A stretch of 64,000 bases of DNA from Sophora flavescens (GCA_030762895.1 CM061065.1:70478200-70542199), one strand, 5' to 3'. Positions 1 through 11,517 are shown, counted from the first letter of the stretch. Program-made: numbers and translations. Notes: generated by a model from the letters alone, not told the origin.

Positions 1-137
1 CAAACCCTGCTGCTGACTATCATTGAAGGAGAGGAAATCAATTTTTACAGTATTGGATGACATTTGTGGTATGTTGTATGTTTTGGTCCATTTTAAAACT
101 GGGACAACTAGGCTCGGATTTGAATGAATTGTTAAAC
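1..137. other. Flanking DNA left of the LINE
   Basis: This is the only DNA left of the LINE target-site duplication. I see no convincing ORF or repeat in it. Together with 40871 onward it was one continuous sequence before the LINE inserted. Confidence 0.5.
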
Positions 138-154
138 TTGTGTTTTATTACCTT
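138..154. repeat. LINE target-site duplication, left copy
   Basis: The 17 bases TTGTGTTTTATTACCTT occur here and again, identically, at 40854-40870. The bases just outside differ (C at 137, T at 40853). The copy lies next to a T-run (to 161), as expected for the poly(A) end of a minus-strand LINE. A 17-bp duplication is typical of target-primed reverse transcription. Confidence 0.9.
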
Positions 155-321
155 TTTTTTTAAACAAAAAAGATATGCAAAAGCATCACTATATTGTAAG
201 GCATCCCAACTATGTTGGCACCCCAAATAATACCTATAATCAACAGCATATCAACAATTTATTAAAAAAGAAATAAAGAATACATAAATGGGGGGCATAG
301 ACCTGACCAATAAAGCAAAAA

Positions 322-1128
322 TTAAGTACACCTATAACTAGGCAAACCATATCTATTATGGTAAAAATCTTCACTAATAAAATTTGGAATAGTGTTCCAC
401 CACATAAAATTTTGAATCAATAAACCATGAGAAGCCAGCTTGTCAGCACAATTGTTTCCTTCCCGGTATATATGAGTGCAAAAAAAGTTTAAATCTTTCT
501 TCAAGTTCATGCAATTCTCCCACCTATTTCTCAACTTCCAAGGTATAGTAACTGAACCTTTAAATGCTTGAACCACCAGCAAAGAATCACAATCTAGTCA
601 AATGTTCCCCTAGCCTCTTTTATGAGCTATTTTTATTGCAAACATTGCTCCAACAAGCTCAGCATGATAAGCTTAGCATGATAAGCATATGTATTTCCCA
701 CACTAGATGAAGAACAGCCTGGAGTAGCTGCTCTGAAATCCCTGAAAATTCCTCCACAAGCTGCTGTTCCTGGAGCTCCACAAGCTGCACCATCCGAATT
801 GAACTTTATCCAATTACAAGAGAGAGGAAACCAATTACCTTCTATTATAGCAGAGGCCTTGTCTTTCCTCGAGTGACAAGCAATGGAGAAAGTTTTTAGA
901 ATGCCAAATTCAGTCATATCGGATAACATGCTTCCTTTACTAAGATTTCCAGCAAGAGACACATTAGCCATAACCATATTCATTGTTGCCCTCAATGAAA
1001 TAGCTTGATTATCAAACTTCAATTTGTTCCTACAAAACCAAATAACCCAAGCTATGTTGACAATTGCTGAAGCAACTACATCTCGAACGTGTGAGCTCTA
1101 GTTTCTGTCACACACATTCAGAATTTCA
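322..1128 (-). pseudogene. LINE RNase H domain (C-terminal part of ORF2)
   Basis: Read on the minus strand, 1022-633 contains the start of an RNase H-like domain (residues WIKFNSDGAACG followed by GGIFRDF, the usual first catalytic Asp region). Positions 582-322 contain the domain end with HIYREGNNCADKLASHGL, the HxxxxxNxxAD signature of plant LINE RNase H (RVT_3). The two blocks are in different frames with stops between them, so the gene is dead. This is the 3'-most coding part of the split LINE. It continues upstream at 7654-8249, across the Copia-1 insertion. Confidence 0.8.
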
Positions 1129-1588
1129 TGTTGAGTTTTAATAATATATGGATTAGCATTAATTGGTTATTAAATTATAATTAAATTATTAAAATATCAG
1201 TTATAAAATTAATTCTTAATTACGTAACCAATTGGTGAAATAGTTGTTGGGTATTTACTAAAGAGTGACCCTATGATGGGATGGGTCATCTCTAATATTA
1301 ACCCGTTGAGAGGTCCCTACTCTCTGCTGGTAGGTTATAAGAATAGCCTCCCCATTAGGCATTCTTACAGTCAGTAACACAAAACCAAAACCAACCAGAA
1401 AGAGAGGAGTAACCCTCTCATCTTCTCCAACAATCTGATCACTGTTCATCTCCTTCTCACCCTTTGATCTGCTGTGATGGATTCTGCAAATCTCCAAGGT
1501 ATGAAATTCTTTCTTTTGTATTGATTAACATGAATCACATGCTATAATTTGTATCTGTATGGTATTTAGAATTATAGGTTTTCCTTCA
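1129..1588 (+). repeat. Copia-1 5' LTR
   Basis: 460 bp, begins TGTTGAG and ends CCTTCA. It is identical to 7189-7648 except at 1379. Near its 3' end it carries an ATG (1477-1479) followed by seven open codons and the sequence CAAG|GTATGA, a consensus plant splice donor. Confidence 0.95.
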
Positions 1589-1590
1589 AT

Positions 1591-1602
1591 TGGTATCAGA
1601 GC
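1591..1602 (+). promoter_or_regulatory. Copia-1 primer binding site
   Basis: TGGTATCAGAGC lies two bases after the LTR end. It is complementary to the 3' end of initiator tRNA-Met, the usual plant Ty1/copia primer. Confidence 0.9.
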
Positions 1603-1943
1603 CAAGGATAGATACATGTTATAGCTGTTCTGAAAATTATATGAACCCTAATTTATGTTTTTCAATCAAGATACAAAATTTGTTAGGGATTTTCATATCA
1701 TGTTATATCAATATGGAAAAAATTTTGCTTGCCCAGAATTTTTTTCCCTTCAGCAACTTTCGTTTTCATGCCTTGTTCTTCAAAATTCGAAACTATGATT
1801 CTGGCCAATGATTTCGAAAATTGTTTAAGGGCTTTTCTTCCCACATGTTATTCGAGTAACATACTCGAAAATCGTTGGATTTCATTAAATAAAACGTGAG
1901 AAATCGATGTTTTTCGTTTCCCTTTTGCGTGAAACTGGTTCAA

Positions 1944-2330
1944 TCGCCCCGCGAGTTTTGCTCGCCTCGCGATTCTGGGCATCAGCAACAGTTGGAATTC
2001 CAGATTCGCCTCGCGAGATTATTCTCGCCTCGTGAACCTGAAAGCCAGCAGAACAGTGAAATTGTCATCCTCTCTGGGTCGCCCCGCGATTACGTTTCTC
2101 GCCTCGCGACCCCGAAGACTGACTGTTCTGGGAAAATGAAAGGTCTCTGGGTCGCCTCGCGAACATGCTCCTCGCCTCGCGACCCCGAAGACTGACTGTT
2201 CTAGGAAAATGAAAGGTTTCAGGGTCGCCTCGCGAACACTTTACTCGCCTCGCGAGTATCCGCGAGAAGACCAAACGTTGCTGACTTTTCACAAGATTCG
2301 CCTCGCGAGATACCTCTCGCCTCGCGAATA
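1944..2330 (+). repeat. Array of 12 TCGCCTCGCGA-type dyads in the Copia-1 leader
   Basis: About twelve copies of TCGCCTCGCGA or TCGCCCCGCGA (one degenerate, TCGCCTCGTGA) lie in about 390 bp as six pairs. Members of a pair are usually 18-22 nt apart, start to start. A larger direct repeat of about 72 bp (starting CTCGCCTCGCGACCCCGAAG) covers 2098-2243. GC content and CpG density are far above the AT-rich surroundings. The function is unknown. A related pair pattern occurs in the solo LTR at 23414-24774. Confidence 0.85.
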
Positions 2331-5300
2331 TTTTATGTGAATTAAGTTGTGTGTTCTATGCTGCATTTGTTATACAATATATTTTTTCTAATGTATAATT
2401 GTAGCATGACTATTGATATTTTGTATAGTTATGAACTCACCTATCGTGGGTATAATTATACAAAATTTGTGTTGTTAAACAATCAATTATTCTAATGTGT
2501 TATATTTGTATTATATTAATAATAATTATACCCTATCGGTGTACTATTATTAATGTAATTCGTTATTATACATTGTACTATTGTCTTAAGCTTATGTCAA
2601 TTATGGTTTCAAGTACCCTATCGGTATTAGAAATTTTGGTGATGTAAGTTCTGTACATTGTATTATTCTTCTTATTGTATTTCTTATTTATTATGATTCG
2701 GGACCCTTAGGCGGAATTATAATGAATAAGAAATTTGTATTATGGGCAAGATTGGCTGAACATATACATATATATATGGAATCATATTGCCTTCAACTCT
2801 TAATGATTCCTTATTCTCTGTTTTACATCAGCCTCCTTCCCAAATTCTGTCAAAACTCTGAATGGGACAAACTATGAGGACTGGAAAGAGTCTCTAGATC
2901 TCTACTTAACTATTGCTGACTTGGATCTGGCCTTAAGGGAAGACAAGTCAGCAGCTCTCACTGATGATTCTACTGCAGCACAAAAGATTGCTTATGAGAA
3001 ATGGGAACACTCTAATAGAGTGTGCCTGAAAGTGATGAAGTATACTATGGAGAAATCCATCAGGCAGAGTATCACAGAGACCAATAATGCTAAAGAATAT
3101 CAGAAAGCTGTTGGGGAGAAATTTATGACTTTTGAGAAGGCTCAGAAAAGTCAATATCTTTCCTTGTTTGACAAGACCAAATATGATGGGGTCAGTGGTG
3201 TGCGTGAGCATATCATGAAGCTGATGCACTATTACAACAAACTGAGATCTCTTAAAGTGGAAATTGGCGAAAGTACTTTAATCTACCGGGTTCTTGAATC
3301 TCTTCCTTCACAATTCGATGTAATGAAGACCTCTTACAATACACAGAAGGCTGAATGGACAGTGGATGAGATGATTGCCATTGTTACACAAGAAGAAGAG
3401 TCCATTAAAAAGGGTAAATTTCACAGTGCTCATTTTGCTGCATCTGATCCAAATCAAACTTCTAAGTCAGGCTCAAGGTTTGTGAAGAAAGATCAAAAGG
3501 GAAAGAAGAAAAATGCAAAACAGCATCTGCAGGCTAAGAAAAGTTTCTTCAAGGGTAACTGCAAATATTGTAAGAAGTATGGCCACAAGGTAGAGGATTG
3601 CTATTTCTTGAAAAAGAAACAAGAGAAGCAAGGTATATTCCTGGCTTTAACATGCTTTGAATCCAATGTCATTGATGTTCCTCCAAATACTTGGTGGTTA
3701 GATTCAGGTGCAACCATTCATGTTGTGAATTCCTTGCGGGGTTCACAAGCCCCGAGGAAACCTAGTGATGCTCAGTCCAAGATTATAATGGGAGATGGAG
3801 CTTGAGTTTCTGTTATTGACATTGGAATTGTTTCTTTACTTTTGCCTTCTGGACATAATTTGCTTTTAAGAGATGCTGTGTATGCACCTTCTATGAGAAG
3901 GAACTTGATTTATGTTTCTGCTTTGGATAAATGTGGTTACACTTTTAAGTTTGGTAGTGGGAAATTGCTTGTTTATTCAGATTCTGCATTTCCGTTGGTT
4001 CAGGAGTTTTACGTGATGGCCTTTATATGTTAGATCTACATGACATGTCTGTCACTCTTTGTTGGAAACAAACGCAGTAGGATTAATGAAAAATATTCTA
4101 TGTTATGGCATTGACGTTTGGTTAATATTTCTAGGCCACGTATTGAGAGGATAGTCAAGGAAGGTATACTCCATTATATATACTTCTCCCATTTTGATAC
4201 ATGTGTTGATTGCATCAAGGGCAAATTTACTGCCAAGGTTAAGAATAAAGCTGCAAATAGGTGTGACGATGTGCTACAGTTGATTCACACCGACCTGTGT
4301 GGACCTATTACACCCACTGCCATGGGTGGATATGGGTATTTCATTACCTTTATAGATGATTTCTCGAGATATGGATGGATAGACCTTCTTCAAGAAAAGT
4401 CTAGTTCCCTAGATGCTTTCAAATCCTTTAAGGCTGCTGTTGAGTTGAAAACAGGTAGGAAAATAAAATGTGTAAGATCTGACAGAGGTGGAGAATTCTA
4501 TGGTAGATATAATGAGACGGGTAGAAACCCCGGACCTTTTGCCAGATTTCTTGAGGAATGCGGTATTGAAGCTCAATACACTATGCTTGGTACTCCTGAG
4601 CAAAATGGAGTTGCAGAGAGGCGTAACCGCACACTTATGGAGATGGTAAGATGTATGTTGAGCCATTCATCATTGCCAGACTTTCTTTGGGGAGATGCCT
4701 TAAAAACTGCTGTCTATATTCTAAATCAAGTACCCAGCAAGTCTGTACCAAAAACTCCATATGAGCTCATGAGTGGAAAGAAGCCGAGTTTGAAACATTT
4801 TCATGTATGGGGTTGTAAGGCAGAAGTTAGACCTTATAATCCTCAGTCTAAGAAGCTTGATCTTAAGACTGTTAGTGGCTTCTTTATTGGCTATTGTGTG
4901 GGTTCCAGAGGTAGCAGATTCTATTGTCCATCTCATTCTATGCGAGTCGTCGAATCTGATCGAGCGGTTTTCTTTGAGGATGACTTGGATAGTGGGAGTG
5001 ATATACCACGACCAGTTACTCTTAAAGAAGATCGCACCATTGTTCCTATACCAGCTGTTCCTTTTCCTACAGAAGTTTTGATTCCAGCTAGTGATGTTGA
5101 TCAGAATCTTCAACATGAAGATGGTGTGGCAGCACCGCTTGTAGATGAACAAGAACATGATCTTATTGTTGATGAAATTCCACTGAGACGATCTCAAAGA
5201 GTGCACAGACCTTCCATACCAGATGATTATGTTGTATATCTTCAGGAACATGAGTTTGACCTCAATGATGATGATGATCCTATTACCTTTGAGGAGGCAA

Positions 5301-7177
5301 TTTCTAACTCTCATGCTTCTGATTGGCTGAATGCTATGCATGATGAGTTGTCTTCTATGTCTCATAATGGTGTTTGGAGTCTGGAGGAATTGCCAATTGG
5401 TTGTAAACCTGTTGGATGCAAATGGGTTTTCAAAACCAAACGTACTCCAGATGGTAAAATTGAAAGGTACAAAGCCAGACTAGTAGCTAAAGGCTATAAC
5501 CAAAGAGAAGGCATTGACTATAAGGAGACTTTCTCACCAGTCTCTACGAAAGATTCATTTCGAGTTGTCATGGCTTTGGTAGCTCATTTTGATCTAGAAC
5601 TTCACCAGATGGATGTGAAGACGGCATTTCTGAATGGAGACCTTACTGAAGATGTTTACATGGTTCAGCCTGAAGGTTTTACTGAAACAGGCAAAGAGCA
5701 CTTGGTTTGCAAGCTGAATAAGTCTATTTATGGATCAAACAGGCCTCCAGACAATGGTATTTGAAGTTTGATCAGGTTGTCACTTCTCTTGGCTTCAAAG
5801 AAAATGCCTCAGATCAGTGCGTTTACTTGAAGACTTGTGATGGTGAATTCATCATTCTCGTTCTATATGTTGATGATATACTTCTTGCTAGCAGCTGTGT
5901 TAAAATCCTGACCGAGACAAAACTCATGTTGAGTAGCCACTTTGATATGAAAGACCTTGGTGATGCTTCTGTTGTTTTAGGCATCCAGATTTATCGTGAT
6001 AGGTCACGTGGTGTTCTTGGATTGTCTCAAAAAGGATATATTGAAAAGGTCCTCAAAAGGTTTAATATGCATTCTTGCTCCCCAAGTGCTGCACCTGTTC
6101 AAAAGGGTGAAGAAAAATTCTCTAAATCTCAATGTCCTCAAAATGATGTAGAAATAAATGAAATGAAAAAGGTCCCATATGCTTCCATTGTTGGCAGTTT
6201 AATGTATGCTCAAGTTTGTACTCGTCCCGACATTGCTTTTCTTTGTAAATGCTTTAGGGAGATACTTGAGCAACCCAGGTTTGGGTCATTGGAAAGCCGT
6301 AAAGAAGGTCATGAGATATTTGCGGGGAACCAAAGATTATATGTTGACCTATAAGAAGTCCGATCAACTTCAGTGTCACCGGTTATTCTCGATTCCGATT
6401 TCGCAGTTGCCCCGACGACCGAAAATCTACTTCGGCTTTATCTTTATGATGGCGGGAGGACCTATTTCTTGAAAAGCGTCAAACAGACGCTACATGCCTA
6501 CTTCTACCATGGAAGCAGAGTATGTTGCTTGCTATGAGGCTACTTGTCAAGCCATGTGGCTGAAAAATTTGATTTATGGCTTTCATATTGTTGAAAGCAT
6601 ATCTAGGCCACTTGTGATATATTGTGACAATACTGCTGCTGTGAACTTCTCTCACAACAATAGAAGCTCTTCTCGCACTAAGCATTTTGATGTGAAATAT
6701 TTGTTCGTTAGAGAGAAGATTCAGGAGTTTCAGACTCGTATTGAGCATATTGATACAGAAACATGCTTCTTGATCCACTAACCAAAGGCTTAACTGTTGG
6801 AATATTCCGGAATCATGTAATTCATATGGGCTTAGTTAAGTCTTTTGATGTATTGGATTAGTGGGAGTCTGAAACCATTATTTGCCCATTATCGTTTTTT
6901 ATGAGATATGTAAATTGACGTCATTCTTGGTTTCATATCTCTTATAGCATTTTAAGATGCTTGGACCATTTTTTGAATTGCATATTTCTCTTTATTAATT
7001 ATATGCAATTTTCTATTCATCAATTTTTATGTGAAATATGAGCCTTTAGCATGTATGATTTACTTCCCTATCGGATACTATTTCTGCATTGTTAAAGCTT
7101 GTACTTCTTATACTGCTGGTTAACGTGTGCTTTGATCGTAACTGGTATTTCTCTTTAATAATTGATTAATGCTATCC

Positions 7178-7188
7178 AAGTGGGAGAA
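7178..7188 (+). promoter_or_regulatory. Copia-1 polypurine tract
   Basis: AAGTGGGAGAA lies directly against the 3' LTR, the expected site of plus-strand priming. Confidence 0.8.
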
Positions 7189-7648
7189 TGTTGAGTTTTA
7201 ATAATATATGGATTAGCATTAATTGGTTATTAAATTATAATTAAATTATTAAAATATCAGTTATAAAATTAATTCTTAATTACGTAACCAATTGGTGAAA
7301 TAGTTGTTGGGTATTTACTAAAGAGTGACCCTATGATGGGATGGGTCATCTCTAATATTAACCCGTTGAGAGGTCCCTACTCTCTGCTGGTAGGTTATAA
7401 GAATAGCCTCCCCATTAGGCATTCTTACAGTCAGTAACTCAAAACCAAAACCAACCAGAAAGAGAGGAGTAACCCTCTCATCTTCTCCAACAATCTGATC
7501 ACTGTTCATCTCCTTCTCACCCTTTGATCTGCTGTGATGGATTCTGCAAATCTCCAAGGTATGAAATTCTTTCTTTTGTATTGATTAACATGAATCACAT
7601 GCTATAATTTGTATCTGTATGGTATTTAGAATTATAGGTTTTCCTTCA
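7189..7648 (+). repeat. Copia-1 3' LTR
   Basis: 460 bp with one substitution relative to the 5' LTR. It is followed by TSD TTTCA. Confidence 0.95.
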
Positions 7649-8249
7649 TTTCAGTCATAGACCAATTGCTAACACCAACCTCGAGGATAGATAAGAACCA
7701 ATTCCAAAGATTTTTTGCAAAAGAACATTCAAAGAATAAATATGTAGTGGATTCATCACTACTACTAGCATAGCACAAACTACAATTGGAAACCACTATG
7801 CAGCCTCTCTTTCTCAACTGATCTTCAGTAGGCGTCATTAATGATTCTCCAAACTAACTCCACACATTTCTGTACCAAGTCCTTTACTGATCAGAATTAT
7901 AGATAAAATAATAAGCTTCCTTCATAGACAAAGAGCCTGATTCATTATTCCGTCTCCTTTGATCAGTATGCTCAATAAAGGGGATTTGAATATGCCTCAA
8001 TTCATCTAAAAGTGAAGGCATCTATTTAACAACAAATATGGAAACTGCAGACTACCATTAACAATGAAATGATTTAATTTAGCCGTCAAATTCCGTTGAA
8101 CAACTGCAGGAACATCTAACAAATATACTAAAGGCTTAGAGAGCCACTGATCATGGCAAAAATTGATAAGCTCACCATTTCCAATCTGCCAGGATGAGTT
8201 TTCGAGCACAATTGAAATGTAGTTCTTCAAACCATACCAAATAGCTTAT
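7649..8249 (-). pseudogene. LINE zinc-binding (zf-RVT) segment
   Basis: Minus-strand reading gives WYGLKNYISIVLENSSWQIG from 8249 downward and, after several stops, CIVVSNCSLCYASSSDESTTY near 7838-7740, followed by LFFECSFAKNLWNWF. This is the C-C-H-C zf-RVT module found between RT and RNase H in plant LINEs. It is flanked by Copia-1 on the left and Copia-2 on the right, and joins the RT segment at 39771 and the RNase H segment at 1128. Confidence 0.8.
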
Positions 8250-9875
8250 TGTTGGAACCAAAGTGATTTGGATTTAATTAATCTCTAAGTTTTGATGTTA
8301 ACAAAAGGATTAAATTTGTTTGGAAAAGTGGTAGTTGACATCTAACAAGGTTATCTAGTTTTGCACGATAACTTGAATCTTTTAAGTTATGGTAATTTAG
8401 AAAAAGTTTTCACATATCTGCTTCGACTTTAAATAAGAAATCCACATCCACCCGTGTAGACAGGCTGCTCAAAAGCTTGGTAAAGTTATTTATATTTTTA
8501 TTTATTTGACTAGGTTGAAACTTAAGTAGACGAGGCTTGAGAATTCCTAAGTAGACGAAATATTAAAATATTTCTAATAGATGGTATCTAAGTTTCAAAT
8601 TGAATAGACGAGCTTAACTTGCCACATCATCAGACAAGATCTTTTTTTTAAGTGAGTAGACCGACTTTAATGCCACATCACTAGACGGAGATCAAAATAA
8701 CTCGCTGAGATATAGCAAGTCCAAAGACTTGAGTAGACGAGAGGATGTGCCACATCAGTGGACGAGCAAAATGAAAGAGTGAATAGACTTAGTTTCAGAT
8801 AGAACTAAGTAGACACAGTTTTTAAGTAGACGAGCTCATCTTTATGATAAGCCTTCATAAATAATTTAAATCCGGTCCACAATGAATCATATTTATTTCA
8901 AATGATTGATATTTATTTCAAGAGAATTTTTGTTCTTCTCATTTGTTTTATATGCTTAATGTTTTGTTTCCTTGTGAGAAAAACATAGTACCATCGAGGA
9001 AATACAAAAAGTAACACAATACAATGGGAAATGTAAAACGATTTGTATGATAACACCTTTATGACTGGAAAAAGCTGGAAGTTAAATAAAGGAGGAAAAA
9101 TAGTTTTCAAGCTGCAAATGCTCAGAGCAGTGAGCCTCCATTTTGTACTACCATGATAACCAAGAGTAAATTTCAACATGGCCACAATCAACCTATCAGT
9201 CACAATGGATATTGTGCATTCAATGCTATCTCTAAACGAGAAATTCAAAATGATCGTTGAAGCTTTTCAAGAGTAGAAGAAGGTCACTATAATTAGAGGA
9301 CCTCAAGCGATGAAGAACAACTTTTGCCAATCCAATATTTGCGAGAACTAGCTCTCATTTCTTTCATTCTTTCAAAAGAAAAAGCTTGCATTCTTTAGTT
9401 TGAATATTGTGAAAATATTCAACAGATCTTAAACTTTCATATCCTCACACATAGTGAGTTAAGAAGATCACAAGTTAAATCTCTTTTTTAGAATTAGAGC
9501 CTGAAGAGGCTTGGTAAGAAAGGAATACTTGTAGCCTGGAGATGTGTTGAATACTTGGTTGTAATCTATTTGGAGAAATAGTGGATAAAACCTTCAAGTC
9601 GAAAGGACTGGACATAGCTCTAGGTTGGAAGAGAGTGAACCAGGATAAAATCATCTGCATGAATCTTCTATCCTTAAACTCTTACAGCTTTATTTGTTTA
9701 TACTGGCTGTGGGGTTTTGATATTGCTTTTGTTAAATATCAAAAGTTCTTTTTCAGTGTATGCATCTGCTTTATATATCATCGTGTGAGAAAAACAGTTT
9801 TAAAAGGTTGTTTTAGAATAATTATTAACAAACACAATTCAACCTCCCTTCTTGTGTTTGCCTGTGTCAACTTCA
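8250..9875 (+). repeat. Copia-2 5' LTR
   Basis: 1,626 bp, TG...CA. The middle part repeats the word GTAGACGAG and variants many times (about 8525-8840), and also contains GTGGACGAGC, the reverse complement of the core of the Copia-3 LTR repeat. Confidence 0.9.
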
Positions 9876-9877
9876 GT

Positions 9878-9889
9878 TGGTTTCAGAGC
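9878..9889 (+). promoter_or_regulatory. Copia-2 primer binding site
   Basis: TGGTTTCAGAGC, one mismatch from the tRNA-Met complement, lies two bases after the LTR end. Confidence 0.75.
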
Positions 9890-9946
9890 TCAGCCTCGAA
9901 AGGGTTGATCATCTAACAAGTGCTGAGGAAGTACGATCCAACAACC

Positions 9947-10119
9947 ATGGATGCAGAAGGACATGCTATCAACAGACCTCCTCTCTTAGGTGGAACTGAT
10001 TACGACTATTGGAAGAAGAGGATGATGGCCTTCTTGGATGCAAAGAATGTTGAAATTTGGGAGCTGATTGAAACTGGCTACATAGAACCAAGAGATGAAG
10101 CTGGAGCTGCTGTTCTTTG
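9947..10119 (+). pseudogene. Copia-2 gag, 5' part
   Basis: The ATG at 9947 begins a gag N-terminus (about 57 codons) with NRPPLLGGTDYDYWKKRM, the usual plant Ty1/copia gag opening. It is cut at 10119 by insertion of Copia-3. The frame resumes at 27630: the CCTAG there and CTTTG at 10115-10119 are the diverged TSD copies, and using the right copy keeps the gag frame. Confidence 0.85.
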
Positions 10120-10787
10120 TGTAAGACTCAATGACTTAGAGATTTTGATATATGACAAATACAATTTAATGTGTGTGCAAGTGTTTTAGTGTCAAATTGC
10201 AAAGACAGGTATCATGCAGTGATCAACAAGTTCATTAAGCAAATTCAAGGAAAATATTCAAGGAAGAACTTGAAGGAATCAAGGAGCTGCTTGTAGAAAT
10301 CAAAAAGGTAAAGTCAAAGATCAAAGGATCATCAAGACCAAGCTTAAAGGAGAATTTTAGATTTAAGTCTTAGATGATTTGTAAGAGAAAGAAATCTCTT
10401 AGTCACAAAATAACTCAACTAAAAAGATGCATGAAGAAAATCAATTTTCATAACCTGCATTAAAAGGAATTTTTTTTTAATGAAAATGATTTTTGGAAAT
10501 AAGAAAATTATTTGTCAGGTACAACCTTATAATCAATGGATGTATATCTGCTACTCTAACTGACAAATGAATTTAAGGTTCTTGATTCATACATAGATGT
10601 ATTGAATGGGTGTACTGATGGATTAACCAAGTTCAAGATTTTGAGAAACTATCAGAACTATCAGTATGAAATTGGTTAATACAGCCCTGTACTCAACCCC
10701 TGTTCAAGAACCAGAATCAAGAAAACAGATTCTGTTATCAGACCCAAATCTGTTTTAATTGATCCCAACGACTATAACTTGTTTTGC

Positions 10788-10797
10788 TATATATAGA
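10788..10797 (+). promoter_or_regulatory. TATA box of the Copia-3 5' LTR
   Basis: CTATATATAG is conserved in the 3' LTR near 26452. It is the best promoter candidate in this LTR. Confidence 0.6.
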
Positions 10798-11517
10798 GGG
10801 ATCAAAGGAACACTTTTTAAAAAAATATCAAACATATCAGAAGTTTTACAAAATCAATTTGAGAGATCAATTGTGAAAATCATTCATCTTCTTGCTTGAG
10901 CTTCATTGTGAAAAAGAGTGTTTCATTCTCATAAGTGCTTCAATTTGTTTATCTGACTATTGAGAGTTTAGGAATCAATCTTTCCGTTCTATTTGATTGT
11001 AAAGAGAGAGGGAGTCTCTCTGTGTGATTAGGGTGAGGTATCCCTAAGGAAGAACATTGAGGCTCTTCACAAGAGTGTGGTATCTCGAGGTGAAGGAGTG
11101 CTATGTGGTGTAAAGGGTTTTCAAGCTACCTGGCTAAATCTTGTTGTGTTAGTGTGTGAAAACCCACAGGTGGAGTGGGGACTGGATGTAGGTCACAGTG
11201 GTGGTGACTGAACCAGAATAAATCTGGTTGTGTGGTATCTCTAAACTCAAACTCTTTAATTTCTGTCTTGCGCATATAACTGTGATCTTGATGTTCTAAG
11301 TTTTCAATTGACATCAGTTCTTGATCTGCATAATCAGTATAGAACCTTGAGTAAACTGTAATAATAACTGTGTATTCAACTCTATTCTCAAGGATCAATA
11401 TTTGAATTGAATCTTGCATCATATGTGACCAAATTCGAATAGCTTAGTTTCTGTTTCTTGATCACTGAAACTGAACTTCTTTCTGTTTGATTCAATCACT
11501 GTTTGATTCAATCACTA

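Larger units (their letters stand above)
1499..2831 (+). other. Putative 1,333-nt intron spanning the Copia-1 PBS and leader
   Basis: The donor is CAAG|GTATGA at 1498/1499. The acceptor is a pyrimidine-rich tract ending TTACATCAG at 2831. Joining them puts the LTR ATG in frame with the conserved gag N-terminus. Without splicing there is no in-frame ATG between the stop at 2804-2806 and the conserved gag sequence from 2832. The intron contains the primer binding site and a GC-rich dyad array, so spliced RNA could be translated but not replicated. This is inferred from sequence only. Confidence 0.65.
1477..6861 (+). pseudogene. Copia-1 gag-pol, two-exon model, degenerate
   Basis: The proposed exon 1 is 1477-1498 (ATG in the LTR) and exon 2 begins at 2832; the spliced junction keeps frame. 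Gag carries a CCHC knuckle (CKYCKKYGHKVEDC, about 3559-3601). Protease has WWLDSGATIH (about 3691-3720). Integrase spans about 4118-4800 with the SDRGGEF and EQNGVAERRN regions. Reverse transcriptase has YVDD at 5866-5877. RNase H follows to TAG at 6859-6861. Disabling lesions are TGA 3803-3805, TAG 4031-4033, TGA 4112-4114, a one-base deletion near 5732, frameshifts near 6245, 6360-6470 and 6762, and a mutated integrase HHCC region. The product would be the capsid and replication polyprotein of a Ty1/copia element, but this copy cannot make it. Confidence 0.85.
1129..7648 (+). mobile_element. Copia-1: young Ty1/copia retrotransposon
   Basis: A complete 6,520-bp element with 460-bp LTRs (1129-1588 and 7189-7648) starting TG and ending CA, a tRNA-Met type primer binding site, a gag-pol with Ty1/copia domain order, a purine tract before the 3' LTR, and a perfect 5-bp TSD TTTCA (1124-1128 and 7649-7653). 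It is inserted in sense orientation relative to the window inside the minus-strand LINE. The LTRs differ at one base (A at 1379, T at 7439), so the insertion is recent, yet the pol gene has many stops and frameshifts. Confidence 0.95.

Noticed and set aside
1258..1497. 79-codon antisense ORF in Copia-1 LTRs (also 7318-7557)
   Set aside because: Duplicated with the LTR. It overlaps the proposed exon 1 on the other strand, and its composition is arbitrary.
2065..2292. 75-codon minus-strand ORF over the dyad array
   Set aside because: Open only because the repeats lack stop codons in that frame.
1944..2330. CRISPR-like array in the Copia-1 leader
   Set aside because: Eukaryotic retrotransposon context, 11-bp repeats with uneven spacing in pairs, and no unique spacers of constant size.
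8913..9248. 111-codon minus-strand ORF present in both Copia-2 LTRs (also 34717-35052)
   Set aside because: It is kept in both places only because the LTRs are copies of each other. It runs antisense to the element, has no family resemblance, and lies across the leader region.
11126..11422. Antisense ORF in Copia-3 LTRs (also 26877-27086)
   Set aside because: Truncated in the second LTR by a stop, so not conserved.
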